DNA of 64,000 nt, taken from contig NZ_JRUQ01000041.1 in NCBI RefSeq assembly GCF_000773975.1, forward strand, positions 98,280-162,279, read 5' to 3'. The notes beneath the pieces are model-generated. The model saw only the letters and a program-made list of their open reading frames with translations, made no database searches and had not been told where the DNA came from. This stretch comes from Erwinia typographi. Its GTDB lineage: Bacteria > Pseudomonadota > Gammaproteobacteria > Enterobacterales > Enterobacteriaceae. Numbering within the stretch: the first letter of the stretch is position 1; each line of letters opens with the position of its first letter. The position numbers were made by a program, and so were the translations under genes. Below are positions 7,743 through 18,621 of this stretch, one piece after another.

Positions 7743-9392
7743 ATGGAAATCTTCTTTACCATTCTGATTTTAACGCTGATGGTGTCGCTCTCCGGCGTGG
7801 CCGCTCGTATTATCCCCTTTCAAATTCCTCTGCCGTTGGTGCAGATCGCGATGGGCGCACTGCTCGCCTGGCCGACGTTTGGCCTGCATGTCGACTTCGA
7901 TCCCGAGCTGTTCCTGGTGCTGTTTATCCCGCCGCTGCTGTTTGCAGACGGCTGGAAAACCCCTACCAGCGAGTTCCTGCACCACGGGCGCGAGATTATC
8001 GGCCTGGCGCTGGTGCTGGTGCTGATCACGGTGGTGGGAATTGGCTATCTGATTTACTGGCTGGTGCCGGGTATTCCGCTGCTCCCGGCCTTTGCGCTGG
8101 CGGCGGTGCTGTCGCCTACCGATGCCGTGGCGCTCTCCGGTATCGTAGGAGAGGGGCGGATACCGAAAAAAATCATGTCTATTTTGCAGGGCGAGGCGCT
8201 GATGAACGATGCGTCTGGCCTGGTTTCCCTGAAGTTTGCGGTGGCCGTGGCGATGGGCACCATGGTGTTTACCGTCTCGGGCGCGACCATTGAGTTTATG
8301 AAAGTGGCGATTGGCGGTCTGCTGGCCGGGATCGCTATCTGCTGGCTGTACGGCAAGTCGCTGCGGCTGGTCAGCCGCTGGAGCGGGGACGACCCGGCGA
8401 CGCAAACCGTGCTGCTGCTGCTGCTGCCCTTTGCCTCCTATCTGATTGCGGAACATATCGGCGTCTCCGGCATTCTGGCTTCGGTGGCGGCGGGCATGAC
8501 CATCACCCGTTCCGGGATTATCCGCCAGGCGCCGCTGGCGATGCGCCTGCGGGCTAACAGCGTCTGGCAGATGCTGGAGTTTGTGTTTAACGGCATGGTG
8601 TTCCTGATGTTAGGGCTACAGCTGCCGGTTATTCTGCAAATGTCCGTCACTGAGGCTAATGCCGATCCGAACGTGGACTTGTGGATGCTGGTGATGTCGG
8701 TGGTGCTGATTTACGCCGCGCTGATGGTGGTGCGCTTTGGCTGGCTGTGGATGATGCAGCTGATCAGCAAGCGTGTGATGAAGAACAAGCCGATGGAGTT
8801 CACCAGCTATTCGCTGCGCGAGCTGCTGATTGCCTCATTTGCCGGTGTTCGCGGCGCTATTACCCTGGCGGGCGTGCTCTCTATTCCGCTATTTATGAGC
8901 AATGGCGATGCCTTCCCGGCGCGCTACGAGCTGGTATTCCTGGCAACCGGCGTGATTCTGTTTTCGCTGCTGGTGGGCGTGGTGGTGCTGCCGCTGCTGC
9001 TGCGCGGCATCCAGGGGATGGATAAAACCGCTCATCGTCATGAGGTGCAGATGGCCAGAGCGGTGATGGCAGGCACGGCCATTGAGAGCCTGCACAAAAT
9101 GGAAGAGCGTCTGGCCGCCGACACGGAAGAGAATATCGATCTGGAACTGGTGAAAGAGGTCAGCTCCAGGGTCAGCGGCAACCTGCGTCGTCGGGTGGTG
9201 GGCAAAGAGGATATGGAGCGCTCACTGTATGCGGAAAATCTTGAACGGCGCTTCCGCCTGACCGCGCTGCGAGCTGAGCGTGCCGAACTGTATCATCTGC
9301 GCGCCACGCAAAAGATCAGCAACGAGACGATGCAGAAGCTGCTGCACGATCTTGATTTGCTTGAAGCGCTGCTGATCGAGAAGGAAGAGTAG
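7743..9392 (+). CDS. yjcE: Putative Na+/H+ antiporter YjcE (CPA1 family)
   Basis: Cation/proton antiporter of the CPA1 family, 549 residues, the same length as E. coli YjcE. About 12 membrane helices occupy residues 1-420, with the transport-core pattern LSPTDAVALSGI and the conserved NDASGLVSLKFA. A cytoplasmic tail of roughly 130 charged residues follows. The protein would exchange Na+ or K+ for protons across the inner membrane and help pH and salt balance; the E. coli homologue itself is poorly characterised. It has its own promoter region after the ghxP terminator. Downstream, synteny with E. coli breaks at the DUF943/DUF3289 island. Confidence 0.92.
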   Translation: MEIFFTILILTLMVSLSGVAARIIPFQIPLPLVQIAMGALLAWPTFGLHVDFDPELFLVLFIPPLLFADGWKTPTSEFLHHGREIIGLALVLVLITVVGIGYLIYWLVPGIPLLPAFALAAVLSPTDAVALSGIVGEGRIPKKIMSILQGEALMNDASGLVSLKFAVAVAMGTMVFTVSGATIEFMKVAIGGLLAGIAICWLYGKSLRLVSRWSGDDPATQTVLLLLLPFASYLIAEHIGVSGILASVAAGMTITRSGIIRQAPLAMRLRANSVWQMLEFVFNGMVFLMLGLQLPVILQMSVTEANADPNVDLWMLVMSVVLIYAALMVVRFGWLWMMQLISKRVMKNKPMEFTSYSLRELLIASFAGVRGAITLAGVLSIPLFMSNGDAFPARYELVFLATGVILFSLLVGVVVLPLLLRGIQGMDKTAHRHEVQMARAVMAGTAIESLHKMEERLAADTEENIDLELVKEVSSRVSGNLRRRVVGKEDMERSLYAENLERRFRLTALRAERAELYHLRATQKISNETMQKLLHDLDLLEALLIEKEE

Positions 9393-9481
9393 GGGCAGGG
9401 GAAAGCCGCTATCTGGCTGTTTTAGTCATCAGGCCGGGGAGGGGGAACGCACGCTGTGTCACTTCTCCCGCCTGAATTTTT

Positions 9482-9501
9482 CCGCAGCATTCGTGCTGCG
9501 G
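9482..9501. repeat. Perfect hairpin with TTCG loop
   Basis: CCGCAGCA-TTCG-TGCTGCGG, an 8-bp perfect stem with a UUCG-type tetraloop, downstream of yjcE. Just before it, 9430-9481 holds an imperfect inverted repeat (CAGGCCGGGGAG...CTCCCGCCTG) followed by AATTTTT, which is the more likely yjcE terminator. The region 9393-9623 contains no gene. Confidence 0.5.
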
Positions 9502-9623
9502 ATACCTGATTTGCCAGTCGATGCCTGCGTCATAAGCTTCAGAACCCTCTGCCGCTGGGCCATAAAACCGTCAGGCTTTCGATAATATGCGCAGATAAAG
9601 AGGCTCCCTGTTAGTCAGATAAA

Positions 9624-10118
9624 CTATTTAATGGTTATGCTGCTCTTGATTAGCCTACCGTTGGTTTCCTGGTACATCTCATTATTGGCCGTAACCATCA
9701 ATACACCCTCTCGCGTTTTTGCTATATACATAATCTGATTTTCTTTGTCTACGCAGTTAGCTTCAACCTTCATTTCTTCAAAGCAAAATAAATACTCAGT
9801 GTCATGGTCAGGGAAAAAGGTGTTATCTCTTGGCTTTTTAATCTGATAGCCCTTCCCGATATCCCATATAGTTACGGAGTAGGAGCCGTCATCTCTAATG
9901 AATGGGGTGTCATACTTATCTTTTAGTAATTTTTTATTTTCCTTCCACCACTTAACTTTGCCATTAACGGTTAACGGGAAGTTTTTTACAAGAATGATTC
10001 GAGATGTTCCATGTGGATGAACAGCTATGATTTCAGTCGGTATTAATATCCAGTAACTGACGTAAAACAATAGAAATATGACAATGGCTACTACAGTCAT
10101 CCTTTTGATAATTGTCAT
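9624..10118 (-). CDS. DUF943 family protein, copy 1 (possible immunity protein)
   Basis: 164-residue protein with one N-terminal membrane segment (about 9-26) and a predicted periplasmic domain. It contains TEIIAVHPHG, WWKENKKLLKDKY, IWDIGKGYQI and two cysteines (CFEE...ANCVD) that could form a disulfide. I recognise it as DUF943, a family of unknown function seen beside DUF3289 and type VI secretion genes in enterics. About half its residues match the neighbouring copy at 10232-10711. Translation probably couples to the stop of the orphan DUF3289 tail immediately upstream. Base composition is visibly more AT-rich than the flanks, which suggests transfer. An immunity role is a hypothesis. Confidence 0.7.
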   Translation of the reverse strand: MTIIKRMTVVAIVIFLLFYVSYWILIPTEIIAVHPHGTSRIILVKNFPLTVNGKVKWWKENKKLLKDKYDTPFIRDDGSYSVTIWDIGKGYQIKKPRDNTFFPDHDTEYLFCFEEMKVEANCVDKENQIMYIAKTREGVLMVTANNEMYQETNGRLIKSSITIK

Positions 10119-10119
10119 T

Positions 10120-10230
10120 TTAATTTCTTTTTCCTGTAATAGTTACTGTCGCTTCCATATTGGTCATGAAAGGTCTGTAAGCAAATTTTTGCCAACGTTG
10201 TAAAACGAACCAGATTCTGAAGATATTGAG
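10120..10230 (-). pseudogene. Orphan 3' end of a DUF3289 gene
   Basis: The minus strand between the two DUF943 genes encodes the C-terminal 36 residues of a DUF3289 protein (LNIFRIWFVLQRWQ...NMEATVTITGKRN, then stop). The first 80 bases are identical to the end of the intact gene at 10712-11587; only the last residues differ (TITGKRN versus TIEGKLC). It has no start of its own. The layout is that of a displaced cassette end. Confidence 0.85.
10151..10230. repeat. 80-bp perfect direct repeat, copy A
   Basis: Identical base for base to 10743-10822 in the same orientation, offset 592 bases. It covers part of the orphan DUF3289 tail between the two DUF943 genes. Confidence 0.97.
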
Positions 10231-10231
10231 A

Positions 10232-10711
10232 TCATTGTTCAGTTAAAACACCATTAACTTCATGGTATTCAGCATTGTTGGTATTGATGATGTAAACATC
10301 ATTCCTGGTCTTAATAATGCTCATAATTTGATTTTTTTTGTCTAAGCAGTTGGCTTCACTCTTTTTATCTTCAAAACAGTATAAATAGTCAACGTCATCG
10401 TCTGGGAAAAATCCATTGTCTCTGGTTTTTTTTAGCTGATATCCTGTATCAAAGTCCCAAATTATCTCTGACGAAGTTCCATTTTCTCTAATAACAGGCG
10501 TGCCGTATTTTTCTTGCAGTAACTTCTTGTTTTCTCTCCACCAGTTTATTTTACCCATATCGGTTATCGGAGGGTTCGCTACTACAATAAAACTGGATGA
10601 GCCATCGGTATGTACGGAAATAATTCTGGTTGGTCTCAGAAGTATAAATGAAACAGAAATAATAATGGCGAGCAAGAGGAGTAGTGTTATTGTTTTCTTT
10701 GAATTTTTCAT
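10232..10711 (-). CDS. DUF943 family protein, copy 2 (possible immunity protein)
   Basis: 159-residue paralogue of the downstream DUF943 gene: N-terminal membrane segment (about 9-25), then TRIISVHTDG, WWRENKKLLQEKYGTP, IWDFDTGYQL, and the paired cysteines (YCFED...ANCLD). It starts directly after the DUF3289 stop with no gap (TAA then ATG), so the two are translated together, as toxin-immunity and effector-immunity pairs often are. No catalytic motif is visible. Function is unknown; the tight pairing and membrane-anchored periplasmic topology would suit neutralisation of a periplasm-acting effector, but that is inference. Confidence 0.7.
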   Translation of the reverse strand: MKNSKKTITLLLLLAIIISVSFILLRPTRIISVHTDGSSSFIVVANPPITDMGKINWWRENKKLLQEKYGTPVIRENGTSSEIIWDFDTGYQLKKTRDNGFFPDDDVDYLYCFEDKKSEANCLDKKNQIMSIIKTRNDVYIINTNNAEYHEVNGVLTEQ

Positions 10712-11587
10712 TTAGCACAGCTTACCTTCAATGGTTATCGTTGCTTCCATATTGGTCATGAAAGGTCTGTAAGCAAATTTTTGCCAACGTTGTAAAACGA
10801 ACCAGATTCTGAAGATATTGAGGTGATGGAACTTTGGACTCATAATGTCACGGTTGTCCAGCCCAAAGTGATCCTGTCCCTTATAATGTACCACTGCCCG
10901 GTAGTTTTTTTCTTCAACCAGCAATGAACGAAGCGTTATGTGCGTTGCATAAACTCCATGAACTGACATGCCTAATCCATTAATATTATCCTTCCAGCGG
11001 TCAAATCTTGGCAGGACACTGTTACTTACCGCAAGGGTTAATTGATTTTTTAATTTGTCAGGGTAATACCCTTTATCCCACACAATATTCGCAGTTAGTA
11101 CATTTTTTATTTTTAACCAGGAACTGTTTACCGACGAAAGATCGCTTTCAATCTGATTCTTGTAGGCAAAGTTCAGCAGGCTGCTGCTGAACGGTCTGCC
11201 GCAGCCGCACTGGAAATGATTGACCATATCCAGGAATAGCTGGCGATAGCCTAAAAAGCTGAAGGGCCAGGAATCGCGACGGAACTCATCGAAAAGCCTC
11301 TGCGCTACCTCGGCGTGGGTCATTTTATGGCGGATGACGGCAAAATTGCTGATGGGGAAATCAGTCCTTTCCAGAGTCCAGGGATCGATTTTTCCAAAAA
11401 TTTTCTCAAGACGAAAGACCTCTTTCAACTGGCGTTCAGTCAGATCGCCGCAGTACATATCATCAGCCCGGCGATCGTCCATGCGGTTTTGCGTCTGATA
11501 AACGGTAAAAGGAAAGCATAAAGCCTGAGTATCCCGTGACATGCCCTCACTCCATGTGATTTGAACGGGCGTCATTGCCCTGTGCAT
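10712..11587 (-). CDS. DUF3289 family protein (possible secreted effector)
   Basis: 291-residue protein carrying the DUF3289 signature: FTVYQTQNRMDDRRADDMYC near residue 30, CGDLTERQLKEVF, and a C-terminal half with VHGVYATHITLRSL, DHFGLDNRDI and FRIWFVLQRWQKFAYRPFMT. The family has no assigned activity. In my memory it often sits near Rhs, VgrG or other type VI secretion genes in Erwinia, Pantoea and Yersinia, with DUF943 partners. No signal peptide or membrane segment is evident. The start is uncertain: 11587, 11575 and 11545 are all possible. The last 26 codons are duplicated as an orphan fragment downstream, pointing to cassette turnover. Confidence 0.7.
   Translation of the reverse strand: MHRAMTPVQITWSEGMSRDTQALCFPFTVYQTQNRMDDRRADDMYCGDLTERQLKEVFRLEKIFGKIDPWTLERTDFPISNFAVIRHKMTHAEVAQRLFDEFRRDSWPFSFLGYRQLFLDMVNHFQCGCGRPFSSSLLNFAYKNQIESDLSSVNSSWLKIKNVLTANIVWDKGYYPDKLKNQLTLAVSNSVLPRFDRWKDNINGLGMSVHGVYATHITLRSLLVEEKNYRAVVHYKGQDHFGLDNRDIMSPKFHHLNIFRIWFVLQRWQKFAYRPFMTNMEATITIEGKLC
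10743..10822. repeat. 80-bp perfect direct repeat, copy B
   Basis: Second copy of the 80-base repeat, here encoding the C-terminal region of the intact DUF3289 gene. See copy A at 10151-10230. Confidence 0.97.
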
Positions 11588-11670
11588 GTCGCTAGCTTAG
11601 CCGATGGTTTTTTGTCCGCTCAAGGACAAGTTTCAGCGAAAAACCAAAAGTGTGAGCGCTGTCAGGGCCC

Positions 11671-12585
11671 TCAGGTTCGGGAGCCGACCGATAACCTCGG
11701 CGCTTCGCCAGGCCAGAATTCACGGCAGCAGGCTATCCATGCCTGGGCGCTTTTCGACAGATAGCTCCCCTCCCGCCAGATCAACCCCAGCTTCCACACC
11801 AGATCGGACTCCAGCGGCAGCCACAGCAGGTGACTCTTATCCAGCCGCTGGCAAATCGGCTCAGGCAGGATCGCTATGCCCATCCCGGCCTGAACCATTG
11901 CTGCCAGAAAATCCCACTGGCCGCTGCGCACCGCAATCTGCGGCGCAAAGCCGCTGGCCTGGAAAGCACGCATCAGCTGTCGGTTCAGTGAAAACTCTTC
12001 GTTATAAATCAGGATCGGATGTCCGGCCAGCTCGGCAATCGGAATATGCGACCGCCGCAGCCACTCGGTAGTGCGCGGCACCAGCACGCACAGCGGGTGG
12101 CTCATTAACGGCAGAGCATTCAGCGGCAGGTCTTCCGCCACCGGCAGTGCCGTCATGGCAATATCCAGCGCGCCGGAGAGGACCGCCTGCTGCACCGTTA
12201 AGCCGCCAAACTCTGAAATCTTCAGCTCCACGCCGGGGTAGCGATGGCGAAAGGCGGAAATCGACCCCGCGATCTGCATCCCCACCATCGGCGGGATGCC
12301 CAGTCGCAGCTCACCGGTTTTTAAGTCATTGATATCGCTGATCTCGGCTTCCAGCTGCTTAAACTCCTGGAGGATGGTCAGTCCGCGCTGATAGACCGCC
12401 TGCCCGGTATCAGTCAGATGGAGCTTGCGGCCCTCACGAATCAGCAGCGTACAGCCCAGCTCATCTTCCAGCTGGCGCAACATCTTGCTGATGGTGGGCT
12501 GAGTAACAAACAGCTGCTCTGCCGCCCGGGTAAAGCTTTGCTGGCGGACCACTTCGACGAAATAACGCAGGGCTCGGACGTCCAT
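11671..12585 (-). CDS. LysR family regulator of the cidAB-like operon
   Basis: 304-residue LysR-type regulator. The N-terminal helix-turn-helix is at about 1-60 (SFTRAAEQLFVTQPTISKMLRQLEDELG), and the C-terminal effector domain contains GELRLGIPPMVG, DIAMTALP and AMVQAGMGIAILPE. It is divergent from cidA-cidB with about 100 bases between, the usual arrangement of CidR, which in other bacteria activates cid in response to acetate or overflow metabolism. Nearby acetate genes (actP, acs) make this attractive. The start at 12585 (MDVRALRYF) is preferred over 12591. An AT-rich near-palindrome at 12609-12621 is a possible binding site. Confidence 0.8.
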   Translation of the reverse strand: MDVRALRYFVEVVRQQSFTRAAEQLFVTQPTISKMLRQLEDELGCTLLIREGRKLHLTDTGQAVYQRGLTILQEFKQLEAEISDINDLKTGELRLGIPPMVGMQIAGSISAFRHRYPGVELKISEFGGLTVQQAVLSGALDIAMTALPVAEDLPLNALPLMSHPLCVLVPRTTEWLRRSHIPIAELAGHPILIYNEEFSLNRQLMRAFQASGFAPQIAVRSGQWDFLAAMVQAGMGIAILPEPICQRLDKSHLLWLPLESDLVWKLGLIWREGSYLSKSAQAWIACCREFWPGEAPRLSVGSRT

Positions 12586-12685
12586 AAACATTCCTGTAAG
12601 GCATAGTTTTAATAATATTAAGTCATTTTTTTCACTCTTTGTTACCGATTTATACTAGGGCTACACTATTTGGGGAGATGTCGTC

Positions 12686-13114
12686 ATGGCGTTAGCATTA
12701 CGTCCGCGAAGAACGGGCTGGCTGCAACGTGTTCAGGTTCCAGTACAGGTTGTCCTTTATATTGCGTTCTTTTTACTGGCTCAGCTGTTGGTCGACGGAT
12801 TTCACCTGCCGCTGCCGGCCAACATCGTCGGCATGTTGCTGCTGCTGGCGCTGATTATGCTGCGGGTTTTGCCGCTGGGCTGGGTGAAAGCCGGGTCGCG
12901 CTGGCTGCTGGCTGAAATGCTGCTGTTCTTTGTTCCGGCGGTGGTGGCGGTGATCAATTACTCGCAGCTTCTGCGGGTGGAGGGCTGGCGCATCATGCTG
13001 GTTATCGGCATCAGCACGCTGCTGGTGCTGGCCGCCACTGCGCTGGTCGTCGAGCGCGTTTATCGCTTTGAGATCTGGCTGGCAAAGCGGAAACAGGGGA
13101 ACCGTGATGAATGA
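12686..13114 (+). CDS. cidA: CidA/LrgA family holin-like membrane protein
   Basis: 142-residue protein with four hydrophobic helices, of the LrgA/CidA family (E. coli YohJ is the closest familiar relative). The diagnostic segment is LPLPANIVGMLLLLALI (about 45-61), followed by LLAEMLLFFVPAVVAVINY. CidA-type proteins form small oligomeric membrane complexes with a CidB partner and affect murein hydrolase activity, or export pyruvate or acetate-related metabolites in some species. A good Shine-Dalgarno (GGGGAG, 12672-12677) supports the start. The stop overlaps the cidB start, so the pair is coupled; the partner gene is broken. Confidence 0.8.
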   Translation: MALALRPRRTGWLQRVQVPVQVVLYIAFFLLAQLLVDGFHLPLPANIVGMLLLLALIMLRVLPLGWVKAGSRWLLAEMLLFFVPAVVAVINYSQLLRVEGWRIMLVIGISTLLVLAATALVVERVYRFEIWLAKRKQGNRDE

Positions 13115-13805
13115 TTTTGCCCTCAGCCTGCTCTGCCTGATTGCCACGCTTTGCGTCTACTTCCTTAACAAACGGCTCTATCGGCGCTGGCACAGACTGC
13201 TGCTGATGCCGCTGGTGATGACGCCGATGGTGCTGGTGGCGCTGCTGCTGGTGACCCATATTTCATGGCAGGACTATATTGGCGAAAGCCACTGGCTGCT
13301 CTGGCTGCTCGGCCCGGCCACGCTGGCCTTTGCGGTGCCGGTCTATGAAAACATGGCGATTATCCGTCGTCACTGGATGTCCCTGACGGCGGGCGTGCTT
13401 ACCGTAACCGCCGTGGCGGTGTTCAGCTCCGTCTGGCTGGCGCGCTTAATGGCGCTGCCGGAGGAGATCCAGCGTAGCCTTGCCGTGCGCTCCATCACCA
13501 CGCCCTTTGCCCTGGCGGCGGCCAAACAGCTCGGCGGGCAGCCAGATCTGGTGGCGCTGTTTGTGGTGATCACCGGCGTGTTTGGCATGGCGGTGGGCGA
13601 CCTGCTGTTTATCCGTCTGGCGGTAAAACAGGGGATGGCGAAGGGCGCTGGGTTCGGGGCGGCTTCTCACGGAGCCGGGACCGCGCGCGCGTATGAAATC
13701 GGCCAGGAATAGGGCGTGGTGTCGAGCCTGGTGATGATGCTTTCAGGCGTCGTAACGGTGGTGATTGCCCCGGCTATCGGCCATTTGATGTGGGTAACGG
13801 TGTGA
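13107..13805 (+). pseudogene. cidB: cidB/lrgB-like gene interrupted by an in-frame amber codon
   Basis: CidB/LrgB membrane protein, partner of CidA. Translation from 13107 runs 201 residues, including the family signature AASHGAGTARAYEIGQE, then meets TAG at 13710-13712. The same frame continues without interruption (GVVSSLVMMLSGVVTVVIAP...) to a TGA at 13803-13805, which restores the normal family length of about 230. In relatives the stop position is glutamate, or absent, in the conserved G.QEEG(V/A)SSL stretch. The truncated product would lack the last membrane helix. Alternatives are a sequencing error or amber suppression. Confidence 0.8.
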
Positions 13806-13950
13806 GCGACACATCCTGTTACCCACGGTTTGTAATGTTAACTAAATTCTGAGCTGTTGACGCGCTGTCTCATATTATTCAGCTGGCAGTTGGTTTACTC
13901 TGCGAAGCCGCCGGAACAAGGCGTGAGTAACATCATCAGGAGAATAAAAA

Positions 13951-14496
13951 ATGAAAGCAGTGGCAACTACCGCAGGCGCACTGGCGCTTCTGGCGCTGGC
14001 TGGGTCCGCGCAGGCAATCGATGGCGGCGTTGACGTCGGTCAGGATTACACCCACCTACGCGTCGGCCTGGGTACAGACTCTCCGGGCTTCGCCCTGTCG
14101 GGCGACTGGCTGCGCAGCGATCATGACGGCAACGTAGAAAGCCTGGGGCTGGGCTACAACATCGCGATTGGCGATGTGTTCCTGACCCCTGGCGCGAAAG
14201 TGATGTCTACCAACCCAACGGACAGCAAAGATGGCTATGCCGTAGCGGTCGGTGGCGGCGTGAAGGTGCCGGTGACCAGCCTGTTTAACGTGTTTGGCGA
14301 GTATTACTACTCTCCGGACGCTTTCTCCAGCCATATCGACAACTATCAGGAAGCGAGTGGCGGCGTCAGCTTCCAGCCTGTTTCACTGGTGGATGTGCGG
14401 GTGGGCTATAAATACATGACCATGAATGGCAAAGACGGTCGCAAAGACAACGTGATTGCCGACGGTCCCTATATCGGCGCTTCAGTTCATTTCTGA
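13951..14496 (+). CDS. yfaZ: YfaZ family outer membrane beta-barrel protein
   Basis: 181-residue exported protein (E. coli YfaZ has 180). A signal peptide of about 22 residues ends in GSAQA, cut before IDGGVDVG. The mature part alternates hydrophobic and polar residues like a small eight-stranded barrel and ends in a C-terminal phenylalanine (SVHF), the signal for BAM-mediated insertion. Function is unknown; it is possibly a porin-like protein. It has a Shine-Dalgarno (AGGAG) upstream of 13951 and a strong hairpin just after the stop, so it is likely monocistronic. In E. coli yfaZ lies elsewhere, so this position differs. Confidence 0.8.
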   Translation: MKAVATTAGALALLALAGSAQAIDGGVDVGQDYTHLRVGLGTDSPGFALSGDWLRSDHDGNVESLGLGYNIAIGDVFLTPGAKVMSTNPTDSKDGYAVAVGGGVKVPVTSLFNVFGEYYYSPDAFSSHIDNYQEASGGVSFQPVSLVDVRVGYKYMTMNGKDGRKDNVIADGPYIGASVHF

Positions 14497-14502
14497 TGCG
14501 CA

Positions 14503-14524
14503 GGGCGGATCGTTCGATCCGCCC
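14503..14524. terminator. Bidirectional terminator between yfaZ and actP
   Basis: Perfect 9-bp stem GGGCGGATC/GATCCGCCC with a GTTC loop, between convergent genes; TTCATCCTGTT follows on the plus strand. Confidence 0.8.
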
Positions 14525-14533
14525 TTCATCCTG

Positions 14534-16192
14534 TTAGTGCGCCTTACCACCCTCAATCCCGATGCCCGTCTGTGAACGAACAAACTGTGCCTGGAAGCGC
14601 TGTCGCTCCTGCTCGCCCGACGCCGAATGGTCGGTCACCGAGAACAGCCAGGTGCCGATAAACGCCGCCAGCATGGAGAACAGGGCCGGGTACTCATACG
14701 GATAGATCGGTTTTGCATTACCCAATACCTGCACCCAGATCGTCGGGCCAAGCACCATCAGTACAACCGCCGTCAGCAGCCCCAGCCAGCCGCCGATCAT
14801 CGCGCCGCGGGTGGTCAGCTTCGACCAGTACATCGACAGCAGGATAATCGGGAAGTTACAGCTGGCGGCGATTGAGAACGCCAGCCCAACCATAAAGGCG
14901 ATATTCTGCTTCTCGAACAGAATGCCCAGCGCGATGGCCACGAAACCCAGCACCACCACGGTGATTTTGGACACCTTCAGCTCCTGCCGTTCAGTTGCCT
15001 GACCTTTGCGGAACACGCTGGCATACAAATCGTGCGATACCGCCGATGCTCCGGCCAGCGTCAGTCCCGCCACCACCGCCAGAATGGTGGCGAAGGCAAC
15101 GGCAGAGATAAAGCCGAGGAACAGGCTTCCGCCTACCGCATCAGCCAGATGCACGGCCGCCATATTGTTGCCGCCGATCAGCAGGCCGCTGGCGTCCTTG
15201 AAGGCCGGATTGGATCCCACCAGCAGAATAGCGCCAAAGCCAATGATGAAGGTCAGGAAGTAGAAATAGCCCATAAAGCCGGTAGCGTAGAACACGCTTT
15301 TTCGCGCCTCGCGGGCGTCGCTAACGGTGAAGAAGCGCATCAGAATATGCGGCAGGCCAGCGGTGCCGAACATCAGCCCCAGCCCCAGCGACAGCGCTGA
15401 GATCGGATCGTGGACCAGACCGCCGGGGCGCATGATTTCAACGCCTTTCGGGTGGACGGCCATCGCCTGGCTGAACAGGGTGTTGAAGCTGAAGCCGACG
15501 TTCTTCATCACCATAATCGCCATAAATGACGCGCCAAACAGCAGCAGCACGGCTTTGATGATCTGCACCCAGGTGGTGGCGAGCATACCGCCAAACAGGA
15601 CATAGAGCACCATCAGAATCCCGACCAGCACCACGGCAACATGATAATCCAGCCCAAACAGCAGCTGGATGAGCTTGCCCGCGCCGACCATCTGAGCAAT
15701 CAGGTAAAGAGCCACCACCACCAGCGAGCCGCAGGCCGAAAGAGTGCGAATCGGCATCTGTTTCAGGCGGTATGACGCCACGTCGGCAAAGGTGTAGCGC
15801 CCCAGGTTACGCAGCCGTTCGGCAATCAGAAACAGAATGATCGGCCAGCCGACCAGAAAACCGAGCGAATAGATCAGGCCATCGTAGCCTGAGGTATAGA
15901 CCAGCGCGGAAATCCCGAGGAAAGAGGCGGCGGACATAAAGTCTCCCGCCATCGCCAGGCCGTTCTGGAAGCCGGTGATATTGCCGCCCGCCGTGTAGTA
16001 GTCACTGCGGGAGCGGGTTCGCTTCGAGGCCCACCAGGTAATGCCGAGCGTGGCGGCCACGAAGATAATAAACATTACGATCGCTTCGTAATTGGTCGGC
16101 TGCTTTTGCACCGCGCCGGTAATAGCATCCGCCGCCAGCGCTGAGAAGGGCAGCAGCGAAGTCAGGCTAACCATTGAGAGAAGACGCTTCAT
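14534..16192 (-). CDS. actP: Acetate/cation symporter ActP
   Basis: Sodium:solute symporter (SSS) family protein of 552 residues (E. coli 549), importing acetate, glycolate and related small monocarboxylates. It has an N-terminal signal-like segment ending in ALAADAITG, about 13 membrane helices, and motifs [22 protein letters not shown] and [25 protein letters not shown] typical of the SSS core. Its start overlaps the yjcH stop by 4 bases, and acs lies upstream, giving the classic acs-yjcH-actP operon for scavenging low acetate. The position relative to yjcE and gltP matches E. coli apart from the inserted genes. Confidence 0.95.
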   Translation of the reverse strand: MKRLLSMVSLTSLLPFSALAADAITGAVQKQPTNYEAIVMFIIFVAATLGITWWASKRTRSRSDYYTAGGNITGFQNGLAMAGDFMSAASFLGISALVYTSGYDGLIYSLGFLVGWPIILFLIAERLRNLGRYTFADVASYRLKQMPIRTLSACGSLVVVALYLIAQMVGAGKLIQLLFGLDYHVAVVLVGILMVLYVLFGGMLATTWVQIIKAVLLLFGASFMAIMVMKNVGFSFNTLFSQAMAVHPKGVEIMRPGGLVHDPISALSLGLGLMFGTAGLPHILMRFFTVSDAREARKSVFYATGFMGYFYFLTFIIGFGAILLVGSNPAFKDASGLLIGGNNMAAVHLADAVGGSLFLGFISAVAFATILAVVAGLTLAGASAVSHDLYASVFRKGQATERQELKVSKITVVVLGFVAIALGILFEKQNIAFMVGLAFSIAASCNFPIILLSMYWSKLTTRGAMIGGWLGLLTAVVLMVLGPTIWVQVLGNAKPIYPYEYPALFSMLAAFIGTWLFSVTDHSASGEQERQRFQAQFVRSQTGIGIEGGKAH

Positions 16193-16500
16193 GCTTTCAC
16201 CTCATTCAACAGCTCACGGGTTAAACGGTCAAATTCGCCGTTGGCGCGCCAGACGTAGACGCCGGTCAGCAGGAAAGAGATGACAATCAGCCCCACGCCG
16301 ATCGGGATGCCACGGGTGACGCTGGTTCCGGCGTGAAGCGGCGTACCCAGCCAGCCGGGCGCGAAGGCGATGAGCAGAATAAAGCCCACGTAAAGGATGA
16401 GCATGATCACGGTGAGCAGAAGAGCAAAGGCCTGGCGCTTTCTGACCAGTTCCTTAAAGCGCGCGCTCTTCTCTATCCGTTGATAAATAACGTCATTCAT
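16189..16500 (-). CDS. yjcH: YjcH (DUF485) inner membrane protein
   Basis: 103-residue DUF485 protein with two membrane helices, always paired with ActP; E. coli YjcH has 104 residues. The start [19 protein letters not shown] at 16500 matches the family, and the longer open frame back to 16590 does not. It overlaps actP by ATGA. Its role in acetate uptake is unproven but assumed from the tight pairing. A 165-base gap separates it from acs, with two hairpins that may set relative mRNA levels. Confidence 0.93.
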   Translation of the reverse strand: MNDVIYQRIEKSARFKELVRKRQAFALLLTVIMLILYVGFILLIAFAPGWLGTPLHAGTSVTRGIPIGVGLIVISFLLTGVYVWRANGEFDRLTRELLNEVKA

Positions 16501-16524
16501 CACAGAGTCTCCAGAGGTAAGGTT

Positions 16525-16632
16525 GAGAGCCGTTAACGGCTCTCTATTGCGCACTTGCGGACTGCATCTCGCGACCAGCCGGGATACCACAAGGCTTTAT
16601 CGTTATAATCCCCCTCCTGAGGACGGAGGGGG
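16525..16632 (-). repeat. Two hairpins in the acs-yjcH gap
   Basis: A perfect 20-bp palindrome GAGAGCCGTTAACGGCTCTC lies at 16525-16544, and a stem CCCCCTCC/GGAGGGGG with a 7-base loop at 16610-16632. Neither has a strong T-tract. In an operon where one enzyme gene precedes two transporter genes they may process or attenuate the message. Confidence 0.6.
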
Positions 16633-16665
16633 GTAAAGCAGTAATACGGAGGAGCGCTGACGCCG

Positions 16666-18621
<1,956 letters not shown>

